Assembly: GCA_026390435.1 (NCBI GenBank)
Contig: JAPLFY010000031.1
Location: 116,553 to 180,552, forward strand
Source: Pseudomonadota bacterium
Lineage (GTDB): Bacteria; Bdellovibrionota_B; Oligoflexia; Oligoflexales; CAIYRB01
Direction of reading: 5' to 3'
DNA: 64,000 nucleotides
The position numbers and the translations under genes were made by a program. Positions 44,751 through 53,263 of this stretch are shown in pieces; positions within the stretch are counted from its first letter, which is position 1; every line of letters begins with the position of its first letter. The notes under the pieces were generated by a model that worked only from the letters and a program-made list of their open reading frames with translations, had not been told where the DNA came from and did not search any database.

Positions 44751-45671
44751 TCAACCAGCAAGAGGTGGTTTTTTATTGCCCGACGCAGCTCCGTCAGCTG
44801 GAATTTCAACAGCGTCCGAATGCGGCCGAGAAAACTTTAACAACCGAGTCATCAGCCCACCAAGTATTTGACCCGCAGACGCAGGTAATAACCGCTGCAA
44901 AGCGTCGAAAAAATAGGCCTCTGCGCCTATCAGTACACGACGCTGACGACGCCGAATCGCCTTCAAAATAATGGCTGCCGCTCGCTCCGGAGTAACCTGG
45001 ACCAGGTTCTCAAACTCATGTGCAAGCACCGCAGGATCAACTCTTACGCCTGTTGCGTCGGAATAATGACGCCCGTTGCGAACAATATTGGTCTTCACCC
45101 CGCCAGGATGCACCACGGTCACCCCGATTTTGCTGCCCATAAGTTCAGCACGGAGTGACTCTGAGTATCCCCTTACAGCAAACTTACTGGCACAGTAGGC
45201 CGACTGCCCTGGAATCCCAATCAAGCCAAAAACGCTCGATATATTAACTATTTGAGCGCTGGATCGCTGGCGCAATTGGGGCAAAAAGGCCTCACAGCCA
45301 TGCACTACCCCCCAAAAGTTAATGCTAAACAACCATTCGAAGTCTTCAATTTTCATGGCGCCAACAAGATCGCTGAGACTAACTCCGGCATTATTGATCA
45401 CTACATCGGCGCCACCGAGATGACTAACGACATCAGCCGCAAATACGCGCATGGCTCGTGCATCACTGACATTAACTTGTGCTGTGAAAACTCGAGCACC
45501 CAGTCGTTCCACTTCCGCCTTAGTAGCGGCCAGCCCCAGAACATCCACATCGCAAAGTGCCAGATTTGCTCCGTGTCGAGCACCTGCCATGGCCAGCGCG
45601 CGGCCTATTCCAGAACTCGCACCGGTGATTACCAAGGTTTTGTTCGCCAAGTTACGCACGGCGTCCCCCAA
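44751..45671 (-). CDS. short-chain dehydrogenase/reductase
   Basis: A Rossmann-fold oxidoreductase of 306 residues. TLVITGASSGIGRALAMAGA (TGxxxGxG cofactor motif), ADVVINNAGVS (NNAG), VNISSVFGLIG (catalytic Ser) and YCASKFAVRGY (YxxxK) are intact. Preference for NADP(H) is not decided by the sequence. The C-terminal ~60 residues with a hydrophobic/positive patch are like those of membrane-associated SDRs. Substrate unknown. It starts 240 bases before the RNHCP gene stop. Confidence 0.9.
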   Translation of the reverse strand: MGDAVRNLANKTLVITGASSGIGRALAMAGARHGANLALCDVDVLGLAATKAEVERLGARVFTAQVNVSDARAMRVFAADVVSHLGGADVVINNAGVSLSDLVGAMKIEDFEWLFSINFWGVVHGCEAFLPQLRQRSSAQIVNISSVFGLIGIPGQSAYCASKFAVRGYSESLRAELMGSKIGVTVVHPGGVKTNIVRNGRHYSDATGVRVDPAVLAHEFENLVQVTPERAAAIILKAIRRRQRRVLIGAEAYFFDALQRLLPASAGQILGGLMTRLLKFSRPHSDAVEIPADGAASGNKKPPLAG

Positions 45672-45911
45672 AATTCTCGTGTATTAGAACTGTTCAATCT
45701 TAGGCATTTAGGCCTAAAGAAACCTGTTCCAACCGAACCAGTAGTGAATCTCGGTAAAGACCAAGGCAAACTTAACGAAAATTGCTTATGGAGCTCAAAA
45801 TACCTAGCTAAATCGCAGATATACAAAACCACTCGGCGTTTGCCCCTGCAGTCTAGCCCAAGGGTAAGCGGCTGGAGACATGGCATATGCCCATTGGCCG
45901 AGCGATAAGAC

Positions 45912-46247
45912 TCAACGGTCTATTAGGGGTCGATTCAGAGTGAGAATCAAATCGTAATTGTCGGGTGTATTGGGGTCTTCATTCGCCGCCATATTGCGAG
46001 TCACTTGCTGGCAGCGACGGCAGTGGAAGATCAGCACGACACCTTTCTTAGCACTCAGCTCGTAACCGACGGCATCCATCAAGCCTTCGCAGTTATTGGC
46101 GCGGTCTCCGGGGTTGATATCGACATGCCGAGATGTCAAACAATAAGGACAATGATTGCGACAACCGCTGGTACGAGGCGGGACTTCGCGACCACAGTTC
46201 ATGCAAGTGAAGGCTTGGTTAATATGCGTAAATTTAGAAAAATCCAT
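45912..46247 (-). CDS. RNHCP domain zinc-binding protein
   Basis: The 111-residue protein carries the diagnostic GCRNHCPYCLTSRHVDINPG block, which names the RNHCP family. It also has a first CMNCG pair near residue 15 and a second CRRCQ pair near residue 77, so three CxxC-type pairs likely bind zinc. Family function is unknown; nucleic-acid or protein binding is guessed. No signal peptide. It is divergent from the next lipoprotein gene. Confidence 0.85.
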   Translation of the reverse strand: MDFSKFTHINQAFTCMNCGREVPPRTSGCRNHCPYCLTSRHVDINPGDRANNCEGLMDAVGYELSAKKGVVLIFHCRRCQQVTRNMAANEDPNTPDNYDLILTLNRPLIDR

Positions 46248-46372
46248 GGTCGATCCAGAACTTGCTTATGGGGCATTTGCGACGACAAGAGACAAATCGG
46301 AGGTGTGATAGCGCGTCCGATTAAATTTGTCGCTACCTTTGCCGATAGCATTTATATCGCAGGAGGTTCTCT

Positions 46373-47779
46373 TTGAGGGAAGTGCAAACAAATTTGCATT
46401 TTTATGCAGCGGTCATCGCATTGGCCGGATGCGGCAATGTTGGGCAGTCCCCGGCAACGTCCTGCTCACTTTGCGGCACATATAATGACTTATCAGGTGT
46501 TGCCTCGACCTCTGAAGGTAGTTTGTCAGCACTTCAGGGTTGGGTAGTAGCTGCATTCGAGCGCGACACTGGTATTGCCCGCGTCGAGACAATCAACAAC
46601 ACCTCCGGAAAGTTCAAGTTTAAGCATCTCCGGACAGATCAAAACCAAACCCTAGCCCTACTGTCGCCAAATTATCGGATACAAGCAGTACTATCGATAC
46701 CCGCTCCGGAAAGTAAAGCCATTCGTCAGTGGGTTAAATTCAAGAGCCCGCAGATACCGAAATTAATTAATGCCGGCAACATTATCCAGTTAGAAAGCCT
46801 CGACGGCATTGAGGTTCAAAATTTCAGTGTTCCAGCTCAACTACAGAATCTAGACCTACCTACTGGGGTTAGCAAACTTGGGCTGACCCGACCAAGTCAA
46901 CTCACCTCTCAGTATATGCAAAATATCCAGGGTCGAGTGAGTGGCGGCCTTGGACTACTCGGGTCAACGGCCAAAAGTTCCAGTTCAGATTATAACAATA
47001 ATGGCGTGATTAAATGGCTAGATCCTTACGACGCAGAGAAGGATTCAACAAAATTAGATTTATTTGCCGCTGATGAATCGAACGGAAAACAGTTATTTAC
47101 TCAAGGCGTTAAGTATTTCTCGGTGCAGGTCACAAAAACTGCCGATGAAAATACCAAGGAAAACCTAACGCAACTCACTTTTACAACGCAAGTTTTGGAA
47201 GGCACAGAAATAACGCCAACTGTACAAATGCGCGGAGCTGAGGCGGTACTAGGCAAGTCTCTAGTTTCTCTTTTAGATGACGGAACAGGCACACGTACGT
47301 ACCAGACTCAAATTAAACTCACTTCAACAGCAACCATAAGTGCATTCGACGTCATTTTTTTGGAATTAAAATTTGGCAGTGATGCGAAAGCTTGGATTAT
47401 GGACTTCCCGTGGACGTTCCCACTGGATTTGAGTGCACTACCTGCAAGTTCAGACGCCACTGCCAAAAGTGCCTGGGATAGCGGCAACCTAATAGTTACC
47501 AATCCCTTCAGCGCAAAAAGCTCTAGCGATCCTTTAAATTCATTTTTCTGGAATGTTCGTGTTTATAGCGACACAACCCTAATCTGGACGTCGCAATATA
47601 AACTGTTTGATGCTAGTAAAACGACAGCTAATGCCATAATAAGCGCACCAAAATCGATCTTCAACTTCAACAACGGCACGACCTACAAGTATGTCGTGAC
47701 CCTGCAAAGTGACGACCAGATTCCAGGCCATCCCGCTTATGTGATTCAGAGCCAGCGCTTCACAATCACTGCGCCGTAG
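46373..47779 (+). CDS. large beta-rich surface lipoprotein
   Basis: A 468-residue lipoprotein: TTG start at 46373 with AGGAGGT five bases upstream, then hydrophobic VIALAGC with the lipid cysteine. No known domain is recognised. It is Thr/Ser/Asn-rich with repeated beta-strand-like patterns (GWVVAAFERDTGIARVETI; GKFKFKHLRTDQNQTLALL) typical of adhesin- or IgG-like folds, suggesting a carboxypeptidase-like beta-sandwich at the start. Surface-exposed role is inferred. It converges with ccmG with 12 bases between stops. Confidence 0.65.
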   Translation: MREVQTNLHFYAAVIALAGCGNVGQSPATSCSLCGTYNDLSGVASTSEGSLSALQGWVVAAFERDTGIARVETINNTSGKFKFKHLRTDQNQTLALLSPNYRIQAVLSIPAPESKAIRQWVKFKSPQIPKLINAGNIIQLESLDGIEVQNFSVPAQLQNLDLPTGVSKLGLTRPSQLTSQYMQNIQGRVSGGLGLLGSTAKSSSSDYNNNGVIKWLDPYDAEKDSTKLDLFAADESNGKQLFTQGVKYFSVQVTKTADENTKENLTQLTFTTQVLEGTEITPTVQMRGAEAVLGKSLVSLLDDGTGTRTYQTQIKLTSTATISAFDVIFLELKFGSDAKAWIMDFPWTFPLDLSALPASSDATAKSAWDSGNLIVTNPFSAKSSSDPLNSFFWNVRVYSDTTLIWTSQYKLFDASKTTANAIISAPKSIFNFNNGTTYKYVVTLQSDDQIPGHPAYVIQSQRFTITAP

Positions 47780-47791
47780 CAGAAGTTGAAC

Positions 47792-48391
47792 CTAGCTCTT
47801 GCTGGTGATCTTACCGATGAGTTGACCTAGCTGAGTCGCCCCAACTGGGCCAATCTCCTTATGCCTTATGACGCCCTGTGCATCTATGAGGAAGGTTTCC
47901 GGCACACCGGAGACACCATAATCTATAGCTGCCTTTCCATCTTCATCCAAACCGATGGCATAGGTCTTCCCGAAGTAAGCGGCAAATCTTTTTGCATCCT
48001 CGGCGCTATCTTGAATCGCAATGCCGACAACTAGCACTTGATCTTTATGAGCCTGCCAAAACTTCTCCAACTCGACCGCTTCCTGCCGGCAACTTACACA
48101 CCAGCTAGCCCAAAAATTCAAGACTACGGGACGACCCTTCAAATCTGCCAGCGTGAAGTGATCGCCAGTAGCTGCAGAAACTAGGTCTTTACCTTGTACC
48201 CAGGCCACCCTAAAGTCCTGAGCCGGCTTATCAATATTTGCGGGCGGTACCTTGCTGGTATCTATCCGCAGACCGTAGCCGAGAACAGCCACTAGAGCAG
48301 CAGCAGCGACCACTATGAGCCCTGTCATCGCTACGTGCCGCCGGCGCCGAATCGTCGGCGTCTCGAGTGCTGCTTGCTCTTGCTGATGCAT
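47792..48391 (-). CDS. ccmG: thiol-disulfide protein CcmG/DsbE-like
   Basis: A periplasm-facing, membrane-anchored thioredoxin-fold protein (TM at about 22-41) reducing apocytochrome c cysteines. The active site is WASWCVSC (C98 and C101), with Ser where Pro is typical for this family. GVPETFLIDAQGVIRHKEIG contains the cis-Pro region, characteristic of CcmG. 199 residues. It closes the ccm operon in the window, 9 bases after ccmE. Confidence 0.85.
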   Translation of the reverse strand: MHQQEQAALETPTIRRRRHVAMTGLIVVAAAALVAVLGYGLRIDTSKVPPANIDKPAQDFRVAWVQGKDLVSAATGDHFTLADLKGRPVVLNFWASWCVSCRQEAVELEKFWQAHKDQVLVVGIAIQDSAEDAKRFAAYFGKTYAIGLDEDGKAAIDYGVSGVPETFLIDAQGVIRHKEIGPVGATQLGQLIGKITSKS

Positions 48392-48400
48392 AATATACCG

Positions 48401-48874
48401 TTACTTTCCGTTAGTCTGTTGGCCTTTAAAGAGACTGCGTTCGAGCAATTCTTTATCCATCGAAGAATGGTTGCCGCCGGCCTTTTTATATTCTTCTGAG
48501 TGTTTCACCATCAAACTTCGCGCCACGAGCGCTTTGCCACCATCTTCGATGCGCCCATCTGCCACCACACCTTGTCCCTCTTTAAACATATCTGGAGGAG
48601 TGCCGTTATGGTGCACTTTAATCTCGTGGCCCTTAAGATCCGTCATCACAAAATCAAGGGAAAGCTGCTCCGCCTGCCACTTGACGCTGCCCGGCATCAC
48701 CATCCCACCGACCTTGATATTCTGACCGGTCAGCTCCGCCGCTTTTGCGTACGCTTCCGAAGGCGTATAAAAATAAATTAAATTATCACCAAGATTGAGA
48801 AACGAAATCCCAACGATGGCACCAGCGATTACGACGCCGCCGGCAATCCAGCGTACGTTTCCTTTTTTAGCCAT
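48401..48874 (-). CDS. ccmE: heme chaperone CcmE
   Basis: CcmE covalently binds heme before passing it to the synthetase. After an N-terminal membrane anchor (about 8-28), the OB-fold blocks NIKVGGMVMPGSVKW and GQGVVADGRIEDGGKALVAR lead to MVKHSEEY, in which H125 is the heme-attaching histidine. 157 residues. The ATG overlaps the ccmD reading frame by 8 bases. Confidence 0.94.
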   Translation of the reverse strand: MAKKGNVRWIAGGVVIAGAIVGISFLNLGDNLIYFYTPSEAYAKAAELTGQNIKVGGMVMPGSVKWQAEQLSLDFVMTDLKGHEIKVHHNGTPPDMFKEGQGVVADGRIEDGGKALVARSLMVKHSEEYKKAGGNHSSMDKELLERSLFKGQQTNGK

Positions 48875-49040
48875 CGTTTGACTCCTTAATATTTGGGCGC
48901 ACCACTGCTAGCTGCGTTCTCAACTGCATACGCTGCCAAATGGCTAAGTGAGCAAATCCGAATAAACCCAGAGCGCCTGCACAATAAGCCATCAGAATAA
49001 AAGGGGCAGGATCCATAGCCACGCCACTCACTGGTTCCAC
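48867..49040 (-). CDS. ccmD: CcmD-like small membrane protein
   Basis: A tiny protein of 57 codons. The GTG at 49038-49040 has AGGAGG at 8 bases. After VEPVSGVAMDP come a single transmembrane segment (AYCAGALGLFGFAHLAIWQ) and a basic helix (RMQLRTQLAVVRPNI). This is the pattern of CcmD, which tethers CcmE to the CcmABC complex. The stop codon TAA overlaps the start of ccmE. It is too short for most gene callers. Confidence 0.82.
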   Translation of the reverse strand: MEPVSGVAMDPAPFILMAYCAGALGLFGFAHLAIWQRMQLRTQLAVVRPNIKESNDG

Positions 49041-49101
49041 TTAGCAATCCTCCTATGGCTTAGTCTTAGCCATTTTATGGTGGCACGAAATCTGTTTGAT
49101 T

Positions 49102-49794
49102 CTAGCCATTCAACTGTTCAAAAGATGCTGCCTCTAACTGTCCTGTGAGCAGGATGTTTCGTCCCCTCACCCGCACCATCCAAGAGGAATATAGACACAT
49201 AATGACGATACCCACCACTATAGTCCACAAGATCTCCGGATCCATCGTCGACCCTCCTTCACGGATGATGCTTGGAGGTTGATGAAGGGTGCGCCACCAA
49301 GTGACGCTCTTATATATGACTGGGACATCAGCAAAAATGAGAATTCCTAATACAGCACAAACGCGGACACGCCCAGGGCCAGCCGGCATAGATGCATGAA
49401 GTAGTAAATAACCCGCATAGAGCAAAGCGAGCAGAAAAGTAGTGGTTAGCCGAGCATCCCAGGTCCACCAAGTCCCCCAAGTAGGGCGTCCCCAAATAGA
49501 ACCAGTGGCCAGCGTCAAAATCGTGAATAGAAGTCCGACTTCGGCTGTGGCTTTAGCCCAAGCCATCACTGACTCAGAACGCTGCCGTAGTCCAATGATA
49601 CTAAATATACAAAGCCCCAAGGAGCTGGCAAAAGCGGTAATCGCGCAGGGCACATGTAAAAACATGATCCTGTATACCTGGCCTTGGTGGATATCAACTG
49701 GAGCATAATAAAAAGCACCAAGCCAGTGTGCTAAGACCAAGAACTGTAATAACGCACCAGCGTAAAATTCGCGCTTATCTTCTACAGAGAACAT
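49102..49794 (-). CDS. ccmC: heme exporter/handling protein CcmC
   Basis: An inner-membrane WWD-domain protein that attaches heme to CcmE. GSIWGRPTWGTWWTWDARLT is the tryptophan-rich signature; conserved histidines lie in FLHVPCAI and a later helix. About six membrane spans. The ATG at 49792-49794 gives 230 residues; a TTG at 49815 overlapping ccmB is the alternative. It follows ccmB. Confidence 0.9.
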   Translation of the reverse strand: MFSVEDKREFYAGALLQFLVLAHWLGAFYYAPVDIHQGQVYRIMFLHVPCAITAFASSLGLCIFSIIGLRQRSESVMAWAKATAEVGLLFTILTLATGSIWGRPTWGTWWTWDARLTTTFLLALLYAGYLLLHASMPAGPGRVRVCAVLGILIFADVPVIYKSVTWWRTLHQPPSIIREGGSTMDPEILWTIVVGIVIMCLYSSWMVRVRGRNILLTGQLEAASFEQLNG

Positions 49795-49798
49795 ATGT

Positions 49799-50494
49799 TC
49801 AACTCTCGTCAACAAGTTCGGTAAACAAAAGAATGCCTAATGTAACATAGATGCAATCAAAGCCAAGAAGCAGGCCTAGCCAGGCCTTAATGTCAGACGC
49901 AGCACGACCGCCATCTAAACACAAACGCGACGATTGAACCGCCGCTAACAGAACTGGAGCGGTAAGAGGAAAATAAAGCAGTGGGTAAAGAATCTGACGA
50001 GCATTAGCCTTCAGAGTCATTGCCGACAGCAAGACACCTAGAGCTCCAAGACCAGCAAGCGCCAAAAGGGAGATCCCCACAACAGACCAGGAAAACAAGT
50101 GCTGGTTTGCAGTTTGGTTTAGAAACGCTCCAAATACTAATGTTGGGATCATCGTCGCCGTCCCAAGGATTAATATGAGGCTATACTTGGCTAAAAATAA
50201 AGCCGTGTGCGAAACGGGATAAGTGCGCAACAGATCGAACACCCGATCTTGCCGGTCCGGCTCAAATAATCTGGCAAAGCTGACTTGAAGAGCAAATAAA
50301 GCCGTCAGCATCGTTTCCGCCAAATACACTCTGATGCGCAAGGAATCGTCAACATCCCCCATTGCAAAGGCAAATAACAGGAGAAGCGTGATCGCAAAAA
50401 GTACGGGGGACACCAAGCGTTCAAGATCAGCAAGCTCTGCCCGCACTCCCTGACTCACCAAAGCGCGGTACTGTTGCCAAGCGTTAGCCATCAT
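49799..50494 (-). CDS. ccmB: heme exporter membrane subunit CcmB
   Basis: The membrane subunit of the CcmAB ABC system, with about six hydrophobic segments. LERLVSPVLFAITLLLLFAF begins the family pattern; ARLFEPDRQDRVFDLLRTYP and GALGVLLSAMTLKANAR are further CcmB blocks. 231 residues from ATG at 50492-50494, with AGGGG 8 bases upstream. It overlaps ccmA. Confidence 0.9.
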   Translation of the reverse strand: MMANAWQQYRALVSQGVRAELADLERLVSPVLFAITLLLLFAFAMGDVDDSLRIRVYLAETMLTALFALQVSFARLFEPDRQDRVFDLLRTYPVSHTALFLAKYSLILILGTATMIPTLVFGAFLNQTANQHLFSWSVVGISLLALAGLGALGVLLSAMTLKANARQILYPLLYFPLTAPVLLAAVQSSRLCLDGGRAASDIKAWLGLLLGFDCIYVTLGILLFTELVDES

Positions 50495-51125
50495 GCTTGA
50501 CACCCCTAGACAGATTGATGGTCCTGGTGATCAGACCATTCAGCGGCGCCAAATCGTGACTAATAAGAAGCGCAAAACCACCCTTGCGTAAATGCGTCTC
50601 GAGACGCTGACGAAACACTCTCATCGCATCTGCATCCAACCCGTAAAGAGGTTCGTCTAAAAGCCAACCGGGCACAGGTGAAAGATCTAGCCTTGCCAGG
50701 GCCAATCTTCGTTTCATACCAGTAGAAAATTTCTCAACGGGGAAACCATCTCGCAGCAATGGATGATTTAAATTCCATGGATCTAGAGCAGCAAATGCAG
50801 CTTCCCGGCTCAATGGAACACCGCGTAGGTGCGCCCAAAATAATAAATTTTGAGTGGCATCCATTTTGGTATAGAGGCCGTTGGCTTCGGCAGGCAGATA
50901 CTCCAAGTAAGCTCTGCGATCTGGAACGCTTTGATGACCTATGCGGTACTCAATGTCACCGCTTGCTGGTGCCAAGAGTCCCGCAACCACAGCCATGAAT
51001 GTCGACTTACCGACCCCATTTGGTCCCGAAATATGGATAAGTTCGCCACTGTTCGCCGTCAAAGACAAGCGATCAAAGAGGCGTCGGTGCTGAAAACTAA
51101 AGCTGAGGTTAGTGATCGCCAACAT
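50484..51125 (-). CDS. ccmA: heme export ATP-binding protein CcmA
   Basis: The ATPase of the CcmAB ABC system, which releases holo-CcmE. Walker A GPNGVGKST, signature FSTGMKRRLALARL and Walker B WLLDEPLYGLD are intact. 213 residues, family size. It heads the ccmABCDE-G operon; ccmF and ccmH genes for the heme-ligating part are not in the window. Confidence 0.93.
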   Translation of the reverse strand: MLAITNLSFSFQHRRLFDRLSLTANSGELIHISGPNGVGKSTFMAVVAGLLAPASGDIEYRIGHQSVPDRRAYLEYLPAEANGLYTKMDATQNLLFWAHLRGVPLSREAAFAALDPWNLNHPLLRDGFPVEKFSTGMKRRLALARLDLSPVPGWLLDEPLYGLDADAMRVFRQRLETHLRKGGFALLISHDLAPLNGLITRTINLSRGVKHDG

Positions 51126-51137
51126 ATTACGATCCTA

Positions 51138-52319
51138 TCAGAATTCCGCGACATTGATATAGACAGTAGCACTTAGTCTTTGCTCAGTTACACGCACCGT
51201 ACTCGTGGCTGCGAGGTCTACCGCGTACGTGCTGGCTTCGCAAGAGATTAGCCCCAAGTTCAGGTTGATGCCTGCCGATGGGCCCGCATAATTATATCCG
51301 GCGCGCGCTCCAAAAGTTGCGAAGCTGCCAATACCGCCAAGCAGCATCTCGGCCCCGAGTGAGTACTTTTGATTTAATGGCAGACTCTTGTTTTCCAGCT
51401 GATCAATCTTCGCCGCAAAGTTGGCTGTGCCCGAACTCGCAAATCGCGGCGACAGGGAAAAACCAACACTGCTTTGCTGTCTAATAATCAGGTCCGATGC
51501 ACCACCCCTACCCTTAAAACGAGTACCTCCGATGTTCTTTGTAGTCACACCCAAAGTCGGCGCTCCTGAGTTACCAAGTCTCCAGATCAACCCTGCATTA
51601 TCACCGTGACCGAGGTAATCGGCAGAGTAGCCGGCGACGGCGGCGTTACGTCGGCCGCTATCGATAAGTTGGTCGTAGGCTAACGGCCCTAGAACCTCCT
51701 TGCGTGCAGCGTTGTAGCCAAAATATCCGAGCGACATACGCCGACTCGGGTCTTGCACGCTAAAGCCGTAGCCAATTCCGGACATACTTCGGTAGTGAGT
51801 GTCGAGGATGTTGCTCCCCTCCCCACGCGGCACTGCTGCAATCTGGGTGTCGCTGAAAGGGATCACCATGACCCGCTTCATCACGATACCGGCAGCAATA
51901 TTGACCCGGCCGTATTGGCGCAAATTAGCCCGACTGTCGACGGCAGCCTTGCCAACGACAGCATCACTGGAAGCTCCATTTTTTCGCAAATCACTGACAA
52001 GGCTAGTAGCGTTACTATTCGCTGCGGCAGAGATCGCGGGAAAATAAAGCTTCCGGACCCAAGGAGCGTCGTCTTTAACTGGCCCGAGCCCACCGATGCC
52101 GGCTGGGTTTTGAAACGCAGCGTCCACGTTGTCGGCGACTGTGGTGAGCGCACCACCCACACCCTGTGCTCGGACAGATGGTAGGGGATCCTCGTCGATA
52201 ACGCTGTTCACTGTTTGCTGCGCCATTGCATCAGCTAGAGCAGTTGCCGCGAATGGGCAGGCTCCGGGTCCAATGATCCAAGCAAGCTTGAGCATTATAG
52301 TATTGAGGCCACTCCGCAT
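51138..52319 (-). CDS. outer-membrane barrel-like protein
   Basis: A 393-residue secreted protein. The signal peptide, about MLKLAWIIGPGACPFAATAL, follows an 8-residue extension from the ATG at 52319; an ATG at 52295 is an alternative. SVRAQGVGGALTTVADNVDA then AFQNPAGIGGLG resembles the N terminus of FadL-like or PorV/TraF-type barrels in which ...DDAxAxFxNPAGL is conserved. Many short glycine-rich hairpins follow. The last residue is F (YINVAEF), as in outer-membrane barrels. It ends 12 bases before the ccmA start. Confidence 0.65.
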   Translation of the reverse strand: MRSGLNTIMLKLAWIIGPGACPFAATALADAMAQQTVNSVIDEDPLPSVRAQGVGGALTTVADNVDAAFQNPAGIGGLGPVKDDAPWVRKLYFPAISAAANSNATSLVSDLRKNGASSDAVVGKAAVDSRANLRQYGRVNIAAGIVMKRVMVIPFSDTQIAAVPRGEGSNILDTHYRSMSGIGYGFSVQDPSRRMSLGYFGYNAARKEVLGPLAYDQLIDSGRRNAAVAGYSADYLGHGDNAGLIWRLGNSGAPTLGVTTKNIGGTRFKGRGGASDLIIRQQSSVGFSLSPRFASSGTANFAAKIDQLENKSLPLNQKYSLGAEMLLGGIGSFATFGARAGYNYAGPSAGINLNLGLISCEASTYAVDLAATSTVRVTEQRLSATVYINVAEF

Positions 52320-52411
52320 CGCCGCCTGCCCTCCCTGGGGTAGGCCATCGGCAGGACTGCGAAACTCCTTAAGTTTTTAATAATAAATTAATATTTAATT
52401 ATTTATTTCAG

Positions 52412-53263
52412 CTATTTAGGTTTTAACCTTCGGAGGCACGTCAGAGGCAAGTAAACCATAGAATAGCCGTCCGTCTGATGGCATTCAATCCTGCCTGTGT
52501 CTGGATCCTCAGCAGTCCCCTGGTAGGTGTAGCGACACTCTCCCTTATTGATACCCGGCGCGACGGACCCCTTTGGCTGGAAGGCAGATGAGTTCATTTT
52601 ATGCGAGCCATGCCATGAGATGGCCCATACCTTTCGGTCTTCAAAACGATTGGGGGGTTCTTGGTTTTTCACAGCTTCAACATCCTTGGCTACAACAGGA
52701 TCGGGAGCATTTATGGCCGATCCGGGCAACTCATCTTTATCCGGAAAATCGATGGCCCAAGTCTCGCCCGACAACAACGCCACTTCGATGCGGCGACCTG
52801 CCGATGAATTAAAAGCGCGGCAATCCTTGATGAACTTATAATGCGTCGCCGCTTGGTCGGCACCGACAGGCGTCAAAACGGCAGCTCTGTAGGGCGTCTT
52901 CCAAATAAGTTCGGTGCCAAAGTCTCCTTCTCCTGTGAGGACTTCCCAGCGCAGACGACTCAGTCGATCGAGATCCGTTAGCAGAAAGCTCACTTGAGTC
53001 GATTTACAAATTGTGAGGTCGGGAGTGTCCGCAGGACGACGCACCGTGAAACATCTGCCACTTGGCGGATTCACGGTCAAAAATCCTCGCATTAATTGCG
53101 GATCGACTCGCCCGGCATAGTCCCTCACGTCCCGCTCTGATAAGACCAGTTCAGTCCCTGGTGGCGGTACAAAATAATAGCTAAGCTTGCGTATACGCTC
53201 CGAAGCAGGCACCTCACCGCTGAACATCGCCGTCGCGACTAACAGACCAGGCACAAAACTCAT
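52412..53263 (-). CDS. secreted hypothetical protein
   Basis: 283 residues with an N-terminal hydrophobic segment (about 4-18, ending TAMFSG) and a mature part of mixed beta content. Six or more cysteines (for example GRCFTVRR, TICKST, DCRAFN, GECRYTYQG, IECHQTD, LTCLRR) suggest disulfide-stabilised export. Unrecognised. The ATG overlaps the stop of the preceding beta-propeller gene by 4 bases, so the two are coupled. Confidence 0.55.
   Translation of the reverse strand: MSFVPGLLVATAMFSGEVPASERIRKLSYYFVPPPGTELVLSERDVRDYAGRVDPQLMRGFLTVNPPSGRCFTVRRPADTPDLTICKSTQVSFLLTDLDRLSRLRWEVLTGEGDFGTELIWKTPYRAAVLTPVGADQAATHYKFIKDCRAFNSSAGRRIEVALLSGETWAIDFPDKDELPGSAINAPDPVVAKDVEAVKNQEPPNRFEDRKVWAISWHGSHKMNSSAFQPKGSVAPGINKGECRYTYQGTAEDPDTGRIECHQTDGYSMVYLPLTCLRRLKPK

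Noticed and set aside
45629-45886. 85-codon minus frame before the SDR gene
   Set aside because: It overlaps the SDR start in another frame and has no ribosome-binding site or protein-like composition.
45252-45908. 218-codon plus-strand open frame opposite the SDR
   Set aside because: The minus frame has intact SDR motifs; the plus frame has no family-like motifs or ribosome-binding site.
51753-52184. 143-codon plus-strand open frame opposite the barrel-like gene
   Set aside because: Antisense of a better supported secreted protein; no ribosome-binding site seen.
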